This document shows positions 11,980-23,419 of a stretch of DNA of 64,000 nt, piece after piece. Position numbers and translations under genes: made by a program. The notes under the pieces were generated by a model. The model was given only the letters and a program-made list of their open reading frames with translations. It was not told where the DNA came from and made no database searches. Positions within the stretch are counted from its first letter, which is position 1. Each line of letters starts with the position of its first letter. Source of the stretch: Zygnema cylindricum (Eukaryota > Streptophyta > Zygnematophyceae > Zygnematales > Zygnemataceae); contig JBBHKE010002900.1 in assembly GCA_037447655.1 (NCBI GenBank), positions 1 through 64,000 of the forward strand. The letters are read 5' to 3'.

Positions 11980-12612
11980 CAAATTCTTGACTAAAGTTGT
12001 TTCGTTTCGCTGTGGCACTTTGACCCCTAGCCGAAAATACCCACTACAAAGGAGCCGAAGAAGCATGTATGGATAAAACTATTCGACCTTAAGAGCTTAA
12101 TGTTGGAAACGAGTGGCATTTTACGGCCCACCATTTTAAAGGGTTTCTTGGCTCATTCTCGTAATGTTCCAAAATATTTCGTCCCTTGTAGAATTAAATT
12201 TCATGGAGCAAATGCTTCTGGAACTCGCCTCAAGTGATTTCATAATTAGAATGTTTTGGAGCACCTTAGGAAATACCAGTTACTCTATTTTTAAGGTCGG
12301 TCATCATCATAATCATCCTTAGCCAAACCTTTCCCGATAAGCATGTTCGCAATTACCAACATTCCACCATCGGTACCAACACCTAAACGTTGAGAACATT
12401 TGACCTCTGCGCAAAATTTCTCCAACAAAACATTTAGTATTTCTTGCCACACTCTGTCTTGCTCTAAAGATGACAAAAACACAAGTTTTTCTATGCTTAG
12501 ATTTAACACGCATGCCATAAACATTTTGATCGATAAGGACGCATGCTCTAGAATGCCAAACCGTGTTTGAAAATCTGCAACCATCTCGTTTCCAATTTGA
12601 TGAATTGCCAAT
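11980..12612 (-). pseudogene. hAT transposase C-terminal fragment
   Basis: hAT transposases cut and paste DNA in the nucleus. The uninterrupted stretch 12611-12291 (minus, 106 codons) matches the region before the dimerisation domain (an LFLDPRFK-like segment reads VLNLSIEKLVFLSS). The dimerisation domain itself follows near 12150-12000 on the minus strand, out of frame and with stops; its WWAVK-like and FSASG-like equivalents are clearer in the sister copy at 54.4-55.3 kb. The N-terminal zinc finger and catalytic core are absent here. It is non-functional. Confidence 0.65.
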
Positions 12613-12639
12613 CTGTTTACTACCCTATATAACGGGAGT

Positions 12640-12740
12640 TATGTATGGGCAATACAACACATTAACGTTAAGAAATTTAAAATAGTAGTTTATAGTACCA
12701 GAAGTAAAGTACCGAAACTAAAACTTCAATTACATGGTAA
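12640..12740. repeat. Dispersed repeat matching 59130-59240 inverted
   Basis: The block containing ATTAACGTTAA, TAGTAGTTTATAGTAC and TTCAATTACATG matches the reverse complement of 59130-59240. It is probably a short MITE or element end; the termini are unclear. Confidence 0.55.
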
Positions 12741-13099
12741 TATCTACCATTTTTGAAAACCATATGAACAGGAACTGTAACCATTTTTTGAGAATTATTT
12801 AAGCATTTTCTAAGAATTTTGTAACCATTTTCCGAGAATTATTTAAGCATTTTATAAGAATTTTGTATGCAGGCAATTCTAATTAGAGCAAATAATAGTG
12901 AACATAAAATAGAAAAAAAAATATTATATGTATGTAATTTTCAATTACTTTGATAGATTCTTAAGAAAATGCAAGAAACAATGTAGGAGGAGAGGAGGAT
13001 GACACACAGACTATTCTATGTGGAAGTAGATTTAAAAAAAAAACAAGAAACAATGTAGGAGAAAATGAAGATCAGACACAAACAATTCCAGATGTGGAG

Positions 13100-13760
13100 G
13101 TGTGGAGGTAAAACAGAGTGAGAATATAAAAAAAAATGAGAATTTAAAAAAAATTAACGAGGAATTCAAACATGCTAGAAAACCGAAATTGAGAAAAGCA
13201 GTAAAAAGATCATGGCAACATTTAAAGTTTTAAAAGAAGGTAGGCATTAGATAAAACATTTTGTAATTACTGTGAGTTGCTTCTCGCTAGAGGGAAGAAT
13301 GAAGGTAGAGGGAAGAGGGAAGTGAAAGAGTACCTCTGATTTAGTTTCTCACCCAAAACACAACCATAAGAATCTATTTGCCACCGGAAAACTCAAAGAG
13401 ATTGAAGAGAAATCACGAGCTTTGGAGGATTTTATCAATAAAAGAGCTGTAAGATATTTTAAAGACAAACTTCTTCGTTAGATTGTTTTAGGCTCCAAAC
13501 TGCTAAGTGTGGCATAGAGTAAGAAGTTTCGCGAAAAGGTGATAGGTTTAGCACCTAAGATTATAATTCAAAATCGGTGGGGATTAACGACAAAAATGTA
13601 AGAGATACAAATCAAGGTTAGTTTAAAATTGGCCAAACTTTTTGAACGAGAGACCCCTAGTGTAACTAATGAGTTTAACTCTATTTTAACTGCCCATTTT
13701 AAAAATTTCAGATAGGATTTTATAAATGTATGCTTAGGGTGTACCCCCATCCCAAAAAGT
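13100..13760 (+). pseudogene. Decayed coding fragment Z, copy 1; family not recognised
   Basis: The plus strand reads as a polar, helical protein with several stops (pieces such as GLAPKIIIQNRWGLTTKM and SLKLAKLFERETPSV). The related minus-strand sequence at 57410-56690 reads GFSPKTTIPDRRGLTTRMKE and LSLAKLLEGETLNV in one 63-codon frame. Conservation of the protein reading in two diverged copies argues that it once was a real gene, probably of a transposon. No catalytic motif was seen. It abuts the hAT block in both places but on opposite sides. Confidence 0.5.
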
Positions 13761-13878
13761 TATACATTAGAAACCATAGTGGAAGAGTTTAAAGACATGT
13801 TTGCATGGTGCGACATTTTTGAAAATAGACTAGCTCTTTGTGACGACAACACAGAGGTTGGCATGAAAAATGTCGGTA

Positions 13879-13986
13879 GAGTTATATCTTGCGATTGCCC
13901 TGGGTGTGTCGATCACCTCTTATAGTAGGTTTCCAAGTTATGACTTGCAATTGCCATGGGTGTGTCAATCACCTCTTAGAGTAGGT
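13879..13986. repeat. 58-bp tandem duplication
   Basis: Two adjacent segments (13879-13928 and 13937-13986) share GGGTGTGTC-ATCACCTCTTA and flanks with about 85% identity. Confidence 0.8.
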
Positions 13987-14059
13987 CATTGGAAATATCT
14001 TTGCAGATCTAAGTGTGTCTAGACACATGAAAATATTAGGAATCTCGTAGGGTTTTTCT

Positions 14060-14440
14060 ATTGGAAAGTATGCAAATAAAATTAGACATAAAACTTGTCT
14101 CCTTGATTTTCCGGGTATAGATATTGTGACAGGACAATTTTAGTAGAGACAGTTAAAATTTTGTAAGCAAACCTTCTAGTTCACCTTATACATACGTTTT
14201 AGTTGCTTCAAGATCTTTAGAGTATTTAATTTTGTTAAAAATGATCAATTGATACACAATGTACATTGTACAAAAATTAAGAAATAAAGGCACTCAGCGC
14301 AACTTGAAGTTTGATATGTACTATTATGCTCGACGTGGCTGTGCTTTACTTGTATGATTGAAACACCACTTTCAGTTGAAATTATGTGTTTTATTGTCCG
14401 TGACTTGGTTGTGGTTTACTTTTTTGATTGTGTCCTGCCG
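14060..14440 (+). repeat. LTR-like fragment of the base copia family
   Basis: This matches, in the same orientation, 44440-44720 continued at 53838-53930, which is the site the TR-GAG element entered. Shared blocks include CTAGTTCACCTTATACATA, GATCAATTGATACACAA and CACTCAG-GCA-CTTGAAG. At 44.4 kb the sequence follows a copia RNase H end, so it is most likely part of a copia 3' LTR; here it would be a solo fragment or the other LTR of the same element. Confidence 0.55.
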
Positions 14441-14599
14441 CATCTCGTCGGCCATTTTAATTTTTTATATTTAGATGTTAGGACGGGCAACCGCCACACT
14501 AATTTATATTTGGGTGTAATTTGGGTTTCGCAGGACCGTACGAATTATACAGTACTACATGTAGTTTCTAGAATTCCCGACACGACTTCTACCGTATGA

Positions 14600-14910
14600 C
14601 CGATATTTTTTGTGATTCCTGCCGACAGTGAATCGGGTTGTTTTGCGCCGACCATACTTATTTATTTCTCCAGGATTTTTCGCCGACGACTCATGTTCAA
14701 ATTCACGTCGGTACAAATAAACTTACCGTACTATATATATTCTCTGCGATTCCCGCCGACGGTGACTTCGATCATTTTACGTCGACCGTACGATTTACAT
14801 TTTCCAAAATTCCCGTGACGACAAAGTGGATCGTACCTACGGTTCTACCGTACAAACTTTCATTCCCTTGAATCCCGATCGACAGCAAATTTAAATCATT
14901 TCGCGTGGAG
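14600..14910. repeat. Diverged tandem repeats with GATTCCCGCCGACGG motif
   Basis: Segments beginning near 14611, 14681, 14751, 14810 and 14871 share an ATTCCYGCCGACRG-like start and an ACGTCGACCGTAC-like middle. The spacing is 59-70 bp with low identity. No coding meaning was found. Confidence 0.5.
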
Positions 14911-17900
14911 TAGCATCTCGGTAAACGACGTAGAGTATGCAATTTTCGTAACATCACATCAGGACCGTCGACGCAAATGAACAAAGGGGTTGTCAGTTCT
15001 GACGAAGCGACGTGATTGGACTATTTTAAATCGTGAACCATTTGGAGGTTCATGCGTTCACATGCAGATAGGAAGGGTTTTAATCCGTAGGTTACAGATT
15101 CTGTAACGTAGGGAATAGGATTTCGGCCTTTTATTGGCTAAATCGAAACTAGACGCAAATACTTACATAGCACGCTGTACTCTGATTCGCCTATTTTCGC
15201 TAGGCGTAGTTTTTGTTACTTAGTTCATTTTAGATTATTTCTTGGTCACAATTTTCAAGTGTAGGAATTATTTATCATTTATTTTATTTCAGTATTGAGG
15301 ATTTTCTGCAACCATCTTTTTATTTGTAAAATTGTCCAGACAGCTTAGAGGCGATTTTTTGTCTTTGCGTGAAGCGTCTAGTTTTCTATTACATTATCAA
15401 TATCTTGTAAAACCTTACATATTTATCTATACGGCTTCGGCCAAGAGCTACACGGTTTCCTTTCATTTCTCTCGTCCGTTTGAGTGAATTTCGACAGCGT
15501 TCTCGAACCTAAACTTTTTTTCTCGGCTGTGGCTGAGCTTTAATTAGTGTGGAAGTTGCATGTTGGGATTATTGATTTGTTGTCTTTATATATTATGATT
15601 GTGTATTTATTTCTATTTGGCTTATGCGCATCTTTTGAGTTTGGCTGTCTCAAACCTCATAAGTGTCGGGCATATTGTCATTTTCAGTTGTTGATTGTCT
15701 TTCTCCGTCTTTTTTGTTTTGATTTGTTTTATTTAAGTATAAATTCAGATTATTCTTGATAAGATAACTTCTGCAAAGAATATAAATAAATCGTGGGGCT
15801 TAGTGGCCATCCATCAACCTAGTATTATTGCGCTTGAAAATTGTCTCTTTTCTTTTTTCGCTTGTTTGTTTTATTTCAATTTCAGTTTTTTTTTGGTTAA
15901 AATAAAAAGAAAAAAAAAATCAAAAATCAAAAATATATTTTTATAGATAAATTTCTACAAAAATCTTTAACTAGCCTTACATTTATAATCACCATTTGCT
16001 TGTTAGTTGACGTTTTTATCTTATTGACTAATTTTCGGCGAACGATATACTACACTAACTTAAGAATTTGGTTTTTGTTTCCTCTGTTTTTTTTGTTATA
16101 TATAACGGGCATCATTTGCTTATATTGAGACATACTTCACCAAAAGAGTGGAGTTAGTGGAGCGGATCTTTTCTAGGGAGCTTTGCAAAACTTTTGTAGC
16201 GAACAACCGTAGTTCACCCTTGGCAATCACCAGATTGCTAAGAGTGTTATGTAAGTATCAGGATTCATTCCGGGTACAAGCGCGTGTTAAGGTAGTAAGT
16301 TGATCGTATAGAGGGATCGTGTTTGGAGTGGATTAGTGTTAATCCATTTGTATTGAGCATTGCATTTGTCCAGCTTTCCATGCTTGCTATCTAGCCTTGA
16401 GTGGCTTTGGTTGGGATTGCTTTGCCCGGTATGGGATTTATTCTATACATCTTGCCGTTGGAGGCATTGGTTAGCTCCTTTGTGGATTGTGCCGCTTTAC
16501 ATCTGTACTTGGGAGTGCTAGGATAGTAAGTAATTTGCCTTTATAGATTTGGCCCTTCGGCCTTGTACTTTTGTTTGCAAGGTAGAAGGTTTTGGTAATA
16601 CAGCTTCTTGATAGATCTGGCCATCGAGGCCCTGTTAGAGATTGATTCGCTGATTGGACGAGTGATAGGTGTGGCCTAGCATTTGAAGCACCTCGTATAA
16701 ATCGATTTTGCTATCCGGTCGTCATTTTGTTTTTTCAATTTTATGCCCACCGATTGGGATAATCTTGATTATCTTATCGGAACCACCCGATCGTCAGCCT
16801 CGTTTAGGCCAACAAAATCAGGACCATCAGATTTACCTAGTCTTTTGGACCATTATTTCTCGAATATCTCGGGTCAAATTTCCCTTTCGGTTCGATCTCC
16901 TCTCACCTCAATATCTTCTTTATCATCAGTCTCTTCCATATTTTTCAAGGAAAAATCTGACCAGGATTCCCTTGACGGGTCAGATTCCAGTTCATTATCT
17001 TTTTGGTTTCCACAAATTACAAATTCAATTAGCCCTAATCATTCTATTATTGGAAATGGCTTCCACATCTGAGAGAGGGGGTCGGCTTCATTTCTGTTTT
17101 TCAAGAATGAAGGACTCTATGACCTTATTCCATTTTCGAATGTTATTCGATACCGAAATGCGTGATCTTGCATTTCTGTACTGAGATCGGTTTGACCTAC
17201 GGGTCATTTTCTCTCTTTTAGGCCATTACTTTCGCGGTTTAACATTTACTTTTTATTCCCTCAAGTATGATTCCGTATTTGCCATAACAGAGTTTTCTCC
17301 AGCTTTCGCTGGGAGTCTTTCTATTATAGAACAACCAAAAATTCCCTACCAAGCGACTATTTCGGTAGTCTTTGATCTCAACGGTGATGTTATTAGAACA
17401 GCAGTTGCGGAAATACCGCAGCAGTTCGCTATACCCCCACGTGCTGGAATCCCAACACGACCAGCAATGACGATCCCTATATTGGATCCGCTCTTTGTCA
17501 TGTTGGAAATGTTGCAAGCGAAATACCGTATGCAAAACCTTGACCAAGTTCGTGAGTTAATGAACTTCGAACGGAAGTCAAGAGAGATCGCCTCTGCCAT
17601 GCGTGCTCGTATGGAAGCTTTTTGTGAAGCAATGTCGAATTTAATGTCGAATGCTGAAGTTGTCTAAAAATTTGTAGGACAGTGTCGAGTCAGTCTAAGA
17701 AATTTATCTAGAGTCACCAGACTCAAACCTACGGCTGGAAGTTCACTTTCGACCAAGCAGCCTAGCATGTTGTGGAATACGAAATTAAAAATTGTTGGTG
17801 GGAAGCCCATGACCGTCTTAAAGCGGTCGCAAAAGAACCGATTGTTGTTTTTAGAAAGCTTTAGTCATTTCTATGCCTCAGCTGTGAGGGAGAGAGCGTT

Positions 17901-19250
17901 GTTCATGACTTAAGTTATTTTTGGTTGAGTTCAGTTCAAAACTTACCAAAATTAGTGTGACAGTGAAGTTGAGAGTTCACGTTTCATTCACACTTGGGAC
18001 ATGCGTCGTCACTTGAGAGAAATGCGTGAGTATGTCCTCCGTGGACGTACGGAAATTCGGCCAGACCTCAGGAATTCGTGAAGTCAATTCTACGGTGCCA
18101 AATCCTTTAATCTGACGGTTGACAGCCGCCGCCAACAAATACCGACGAGGCGTGACTAGATCACTATCACTTTACGTTGTCTAAACTTTGGTGTAAATAT
18201 TTGGTAGAACATAATTTTGTATGTAGTGAATTAGTTGTTTAGTGTTGACAATGTGGTTTATGACATACCTTCAATACATAGGTATACTTACAGTATTTGT
18301 TGTGTTACAATGTTAGATGTACGGCTGGAATGCCTCCGTACAGCTTAGTGTAGTTTCGGTGTATAGAAGTAGGACTTAGTGAATTTGATACATTAGGAAC
18401 AAATGATATGAAAACTGTACACTCAGTTTTATGTAATTTCATTTCTGCATATCTCACAGATCTGTAAGCCGAATTCATTGAAATTTAGTGTGTGTGTTCT
18501 TTTGTATGTTATCTACACTGTGGCAAATTTTCAGGACCATTGGGGCGTTTTTCTGAAAGTTATAGCCTGTCAAAATTGCTGTTCAGCCATCGGTATTTGT
18601 GGAAGCTTCCTCTTTTGATTTGTTCTACGATGACTACTGCTCCATCTTCTTCATCTTCAGTGCCAGCAGTTGTCTCAGAACAACACCGATAGTTCCACCA
18701 TGGAACAATCCTTGTCTTAACAACCGACCTCTTAAAGTCCCGGCCATGGGAACCTCACCTGTTGCTCCGAAAACCGATTATGTTTTCGATATGGGAAGAC
18801 GGGGCATGATGCCCAAATGTGTCCAGACAAAACTGTTACCTGTACACATTGCAAGCAAACCGGACATTATGTCCAACGTTGTCATATAAAAAACCCGGAA
18901 TTTTCCTATCTGAACCAAATTCAGAGTGGTGGCATTCTCGCTCGATCCGCAAAACCGGTTTAACCACTTAAAGAACCAGAGAAGGACACCACTCCACCTC
19001 TGGTATCCCAAAGAGAGAGAGAGAGCGTTTGGAAATGCAAGAGCAAGTAGCGGTTATGATGAAGGAAGAATTCGCAGCCTTCATGCCTCAAATGAAGCCA
19101 CAATTTACAATTTAAAGTTGAAATTCCTGACGGTGGGTAATTTCGGAGTAACAGATTATATATCTGTAAGACTACAACTTTAAATAGAACGCTCAAGCCA
19201 CTAGGATCAGAATTAACCTTTTTGAAAATGTTAAAATGTAGAGATTAGAA
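14900..19250 (+). mobile_element. Retroelement A: gag-only relative of element B
   Basis: The LTR-like portion (about 15030-15830) is a diverged relative of element B's LTR (36990-37680 and 43110-43805): both contain a GTGAACC...AGGTTCA...CAC block, a TTTTCGCTWAGCGTAG block and end near GTGGCTTAGT. A leader (15830-16742) and a broken gag follow. No protease, RT or integrase was seen before hAT sequence begins at 19270, so this copy is truncated at its 3' side. Confidence 0.55.
16743..19170 (+). pseudogene. Gag of retroelement A, frameshifted
   Basis: The ATG at 16743 is in the same context as element B's gag start (39597); both proteins begin MPT-WDNL. Several frames are needed to follow it: the start at 16743-17072, a core at about 17090-17190 (FHFRMLFDTEMRDLAF, matching B's SLSRMLFDTKKRDFAF), an uninterrupted stretch at 17349-17667 and the nucleocapsid part at about 18760-19170. 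Two CCHC zinc knuckles lie at 18781-18822 and 18841-18882. The first reads CFRYGKTGHDAQMC, so its second cysteine is tyrosine; the second (CTHCKQTGHYVQRC) is intact. A charged MKPQF-containing tail follows. Non-functional. Confidence 0.6.
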
Positions 19251-19269
19251 TTTGCACTAGAGGTCCAGA

Positions 19270-21430
19270 CGAGATGACAAAGGAGTTAAATGTTTCTCAA
19301 AACGCAAAATTGGTTAATTATTCTCTCAAATGTATGATATGCAACCAAGATAAACCCACAAGTAGTTTTCTATCAATCCAGAGTAACAAAATTCAAGATG
19401 TGCAAACAAAAATAAAAAATGATTTTAGCAAACATAACAAAAAGAAGGTAGATTTAGCCTGGGCCACGACTTTCTTTGCCTATAGATTGCCGTTTTTCCT
19501 ATTGGATGACCCATATTTTAAGGCAACTATGAAGAAAAGCGGAGATATAGGGGATTTTTAAAAACTTAATTTATCAAACTACAATAAAAAATTGTCACTT
19601 TTTAAAGACCAAAACGATTGTAAATAAAGTTTTCGCGAGAAACGTGGAAAATATTAATGTCACCATGCTACGATCACGTCAGGCAAGTGGTCATCAGTTG
19701 ATGACACTCATCTTTTAACTATTCTATTAGTCACCCCAAAATGTGAGATGTTCTTGACGTTAAAAGACACTAGTTGACGAATGAAAGATGCCGAATACAT
19801 TTGTAAGGTGTGAAGAAGGGAATACTTATGATAAAGGAAGAGCATACGGTTCAAATTATTATTGATTTTTCCCTTGTGAACAAGCCTGCAACCTCGTTGC
19901 TTCTGAGAAAACACCTTTTGATCACGTTGACGTTATGCTCTCCCCATGTATTGGACTTGATGTTGGAGGATTGGGGCAGGTTCACATTTATCTTGATACC
20001 TGTTTGAGAGGCAAAAGAGTTTTTGAAAGTCATCGCAAATCACTTTATGGGTGCAGCCATGTTCAATAATATTTTTGAACTTAGACTTTTGAAATGTGGA
20101 GAAAATAGGTTTCTAACGGATTTTGTCTTGCTTTAAAGGTTTTTACGACCAAAGAAGAGTTTGGAGCGCTTAATGTTTGATGATAAATATAAACAATGGA
20201 TGGGCAAGGCTATAAACCAAATTAAACGGGCTAAGATTAGATGCCATATTTTGAGCCCGAAGTTTTTGAAGAGAGTGACAAATGCTATGACAATTTTAAA
20301 GCCCGTGGCGCGGTTGATGAGATTGTGACAAATATTGCTAGAATGTGGAGAAGGTTTATTACGGTTTTTACATGATTGGAAAGTTTTTAAAGAAGTTATA
20401 TTACGACGGAGAAGAATTTTTTTTTAAAGCCATACAACTTTTGGTGGAGCTAAAGACATATTAGATGGCGAGGTGGACGATGGCACATAACCCTATGTAT
20501 GCAGCCGGCTTTGTATTGATCCAGAGTACCAAAGTTATGCATATAAGTAACAATCAAACTCGATAGTAATGAAAGGTTTTTAAACAATGTTTCAAATGAG
20601 GTTACCAAATGTGGAGGAGCAGGCTGATGCCCACGTTGAGTTAGTTAAATATAGAGGTGTTGAGGGAGTTTTTGGTATGGAGGTAACAAAAGCTTATGCA
20701 ATTAAGATGCCACGTTCGAAATGGTGTCAACATTTTGGGTCTGTCACCTCGATCATGCAAAAAGATCATAGTACTCAATTGCTAGCTCTTGAGAGCACAA
20801 TTGGTCAACGTATCACGCAAATAAAAATGACAAAAATATCTGAATAAAAAACTGAAAATGAAAAAATAAAATGAAAAATGAAGAAAGAGACGGGAAGAGA
20901 CAGATAGAGAGAGACAGAAAGAGAGAGATAGAGAATGAAAGATAGAGGGAGAGAGCGAGAGGGATTGACAGATTGCACGCAAATAAAAATGACAGAAATA
21001 ACTGAAAAAAAAAGAATAAAAAAACTGAAAAGGAAAAAATAAAATGAAAAATGAAGAGAGAGAGAGGAAGAGACACAGAGAGAGAGACAGAAAGAGAGAG
21101 ATACAAAGAAAGATAGAGGGAGAGAGCAAGAGAGATTGACAGATTGCACGCAAATAAAAATTACAGAAATAACTGAAAAGAAAAGGAATAAAAAAACTGA
21201 AAAGGAAAAATAAAATGACCATATTCACTCTAAGAAAAGAAATAGGTTGACAACTAAAGGGGCCAATGATCTGATATGAAGTTTCAACAATCTTAGACTG
21301 TAAGTAAAGACTAGGGAGGTCAGTTACGATGATAAAATAATAACATGGGAAGAAGAGGAAGAGGAGGTAGAATCGAAGATTTTGATGAAGACATGATTGA
21401 CGTATATTTCGAGGAAGGAGATTTTGAGTA
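19270..21430 (+). pseudogene. hAT transposase (DUF659 type), interrupted
   Basis: The first piece (19274-19561) contains WATTFFAYRLPFFLLDDPYF, the typical entry to the DUF659 region of plant hAT transposases. Then come CSPHVLDLMLEDWGR (about 19936-19980, the CxxHxLDLxLED motif), FLRPKKSLERLMFDDKYKQW (about 20140-20200), and KWCQHFGSVTSIMQKD (about 20720-20770, start of the dimerisation domain). The domain resumes after a minisatellite at about 21220 with HSKKRNRLTTKGANDLI and an acidic tail to about 21430. Many stops and frameshifts are present. The BED zinc finger was not seen; retroelement A abuts the N-terminal side. Confidence 0.75.
20814..21220. repeat. Purine-rich minisatellite inside the hAT domain
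   Basis: Three copies (the last partial) start with CACGCAAATAAAAATGACA at 20814, 20976 and 21147, giving periods of 162 and 171 bp. Each has an A-rich half and an (AGAG)n half. The array sits exactly between two neighbouring motifs of the hAT dimerisation domain, so it was inserted into or expanded within the gene. Long minus-strand serine/leucine frames here are artefacts. Confidence 0.85.
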
Positions 21431-21439
21431 AAGACGGAA

Positions 21440-21960
21440 AAATAAAATATGTGTATTTTATTTTTACTTTAATGTGAATGTTTTTTTATTATTATTTGCA
21501 TGTTATGTCGGGCCATGCTAAATGTTGAAATAGGTTGTTAATATATTGTGTTTCTTTTGTTTTTAAACAAACTCTCAAAGAGATAAAGAGAGAATGCCAT
21601 GGATGGTTGGTAGATAGTCTCAAAAAGACATAAAATATGACATTTGAAAAAAATAGTATTGGCAAGATTTTGAGCTTAGCCTTACAGGTTGCCTGACTAG
21701 CTTGTCTAGCAGTTGTCCGTAACCAATTGATATAGAAGAGTCGTTATACTCATTGAGTACGATAGCAATATAAATATTACCAATTGGTAAGCGCTCATTT
21801 AACGGAAAATATACAAAGTACGGCACATGAGATATTGAAATTTTCCGAATAATACGGATATAAAACCGGGTCCGCATTTTAACGAAGTTTCAAGTCGTTA
21901 AATAAGAAACGCACATATTATTTGCGCATTCGTTTTGTGAGTACTTTTTGATTTAAACAA
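21440..21960. other. Unassigned AT-rich sequence
   Basis: Nothing recognisable lies between the end of the hAT remnant and the first copia integrase motif. It may be hAT 3' flank. Confidence 0.4.
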
Positions 21961-21979
21961 CTATACATAAACGTCTAAT

Positions 21980-22960
21980 GCATATAAATTATGACATATG
22001 AGAAAAAATGGTTAACAAGAATATGGTTGAAGGTATAACACTTAGTCAAAAACTAGCGTCATATGTATGTGATAGTTGTGCAATAGGGAAAAATTCATAA
22101 GCTGCCTTTCCCTTCGCAAACTAGTGCATTTTCTTTCGCAAACTATGTTTTTTCTTTCGCAAACTAGTGATTTTGCTTTCGCAAACTAGTCATAGTTCTA
22201 GCAAGGTGTTAGAATAAATCTATTCATATGTATGGGGGCCATTTACCATCAGCAAAAGGGGTTGGATTTATGCTCAATTTCACAAATGACTATACGATGT
22301 TTATTATATTTTTTTTTCTAAAATGTAGGGATGAAGTTTTTGCTAAATTTAAGAAGTATTCAAGTTATAATCTGCAAAAGTGGAAGATACTAACACTAAG
22401 ATCTCACAATGAAAATGAGTATGTTTATAATGAGTTAGCCTTAAAGTTGAATATAATTTTATACCAGCTAATAACTATTTTTTTAATGAGTTAGCCTTAA
22501 AATTGAATAGAATATTATGCTAGCTAACTATTTTTTATTCTCCATTACAAAATGGTGTTGTAGAGAGAATGAATAAAACTAAAACAAAAAGCGCTCTAAT
22601 AATGGTAGCTAGTATAAACATAGATTTTTTTTTTTTTGGGAAGAAGCTATAAATTGTGCAGCTTATGTCAGAAATAGGTTAAAACAAAGGCAGCAAAACA
22701 CAAAACTCTTTAGGAAATATGAACATAACAGAAACCAGTTGTAAGTCACTTCAAGGTGTTTGGAAGTAAGATTATTATTCTAGATAATTATCGGCAAAAA
22801 TGCAAGTTAGAGTTGCAATAAATATTAGGATTCTTTTTAAGGTATGATGATAATGCAAAAAGATATAGAGTGTATAACATTAAAAGAGATAAAGTCGTGG
22901 TAACAAAGAAAAACATAATAAAGGATGAGGGAAAAGGAGTGGATGTAATTATCAAAGTAA
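21980..22960 (+). pseudogene. Copia pre-integrase and integrase remnant
   Basis: Reading across frames gives EKMVNKNMVEG, YVCDSCAIGK (the CxxC of the integrase zinc finger), YSYVWGP (first catalytic aspartate replaced by tyrosine), then GFMLNFTNDYTMF and DEVFAKFKKY at 22228-22400, and a C-terminal WEEAINCAAYVRNR segment near 22640. A closely related copy lies inverted immediately downstream (22983-23400). Inactive. Confidence 0.7.
22113..22190. repeat. Four-copy 22-bp repeat of TTCGCAAACTAGT
   Basis: TTCGCAAACT occurs at 22113, 22135, 22156 and 22178 (periods 22, 21 and 22), with T-rich spacers. The inverted sister copy has a single CCTTCGCAAACTGATCATAG at this codon position, so a short coding segment was locally amplified. 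Confidence 0.9.
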
Positions 22961-22982
22961 AGATGAGTACTCCCCTCCATTA

Positions 22983-23400
22983 TCAGATCTGAACCCTTGC
23001 TATCTTTCTCTCATACAGATTTTCAACCCAAGCCTTATACTCTTTTAATTTTGCAAAGACTTCATCCTTACTTTTCAAAAAATAAACTGTAGTAAACCTA
23101 TTATAGTCATCCGTAAAAGTAAGCATAAACTTAACCCCTCCCACAGATGGGTATCTAGATGGCCCCCATACATCTGAATAAATAAGTTCTAGCACCCTCC
23201 TACTTCTATGATCAGTTTGCGAAGGGAAAGGCAACTTATGGATTTTTCCCATGGCAGAACCATCACATACATTTGATGTTGGTTTTTGACTAATTTTTAC
23301 ACCTTCCACCATTTTCTGATTTACCATTTTTTCTAATCTATCATAATTCACATGTCCTAAACGTTTATGCCATAAATCACAATCACTGAAGAAAGATCGA
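22983..23400 (-). pseudogene. Inverted copia integrase fragment
   Basis: A 122-codon minus-strand frame (23351-22983) reads NYDRLEKMVNQKMVEG, VCDGSAMGK, IYSDVWGPSRYPSVGG (catalytic aspartate kept), and FTDDYNRF. It is better preserved than the plus-strand copy 600 bp away. The second cysteine of the zinc finger is serine here. The inverted arrangement within one element implies a rearrangement or a second insertion. Confidence 0.8.
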
Positions 23401-23419
23401 AGTATTAATTATTTTTTTT

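Larger units (their letters stand above)
10545..12615 (-). mobile_element. Decayed hAT element, copy 1 (minus strand)
   Basis: The minus strand carries the C-terminal part of a hAT transposase followed by about 1.4 kb of AT-rich sequence ending near an ATCGATTATC motif at about 10550. The whole block matches 54590-56606 on the plus strand in the same internal order, including the tandem array, a homopolymeric C run (G in the other copy) and the end motif. Ends and target duplication are not preserved well enough to fix. Confidence 0.65.

Noticed and set aside
14354-14871. Frames of 68-81 codons in the diverged tandem repeats
   Set aside because: No motif, overlapping in several frames, and sequence explained by the repeat structure.
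20782-21228. 148-codon Ser/Leu-rich minus-strand frame resembling a membrane protein
   Set aside because: It is the complement of a GA-rich minisatellite inside a hAT gene read on the plus strand; the repeat explains the frame.
22113-22190. CRISPR-like short regular repeats
   Set aside because: Only four 13-bp cores with T-rich spacers inside a decayed plant copia gene; eukaryotic context and no cas genes.
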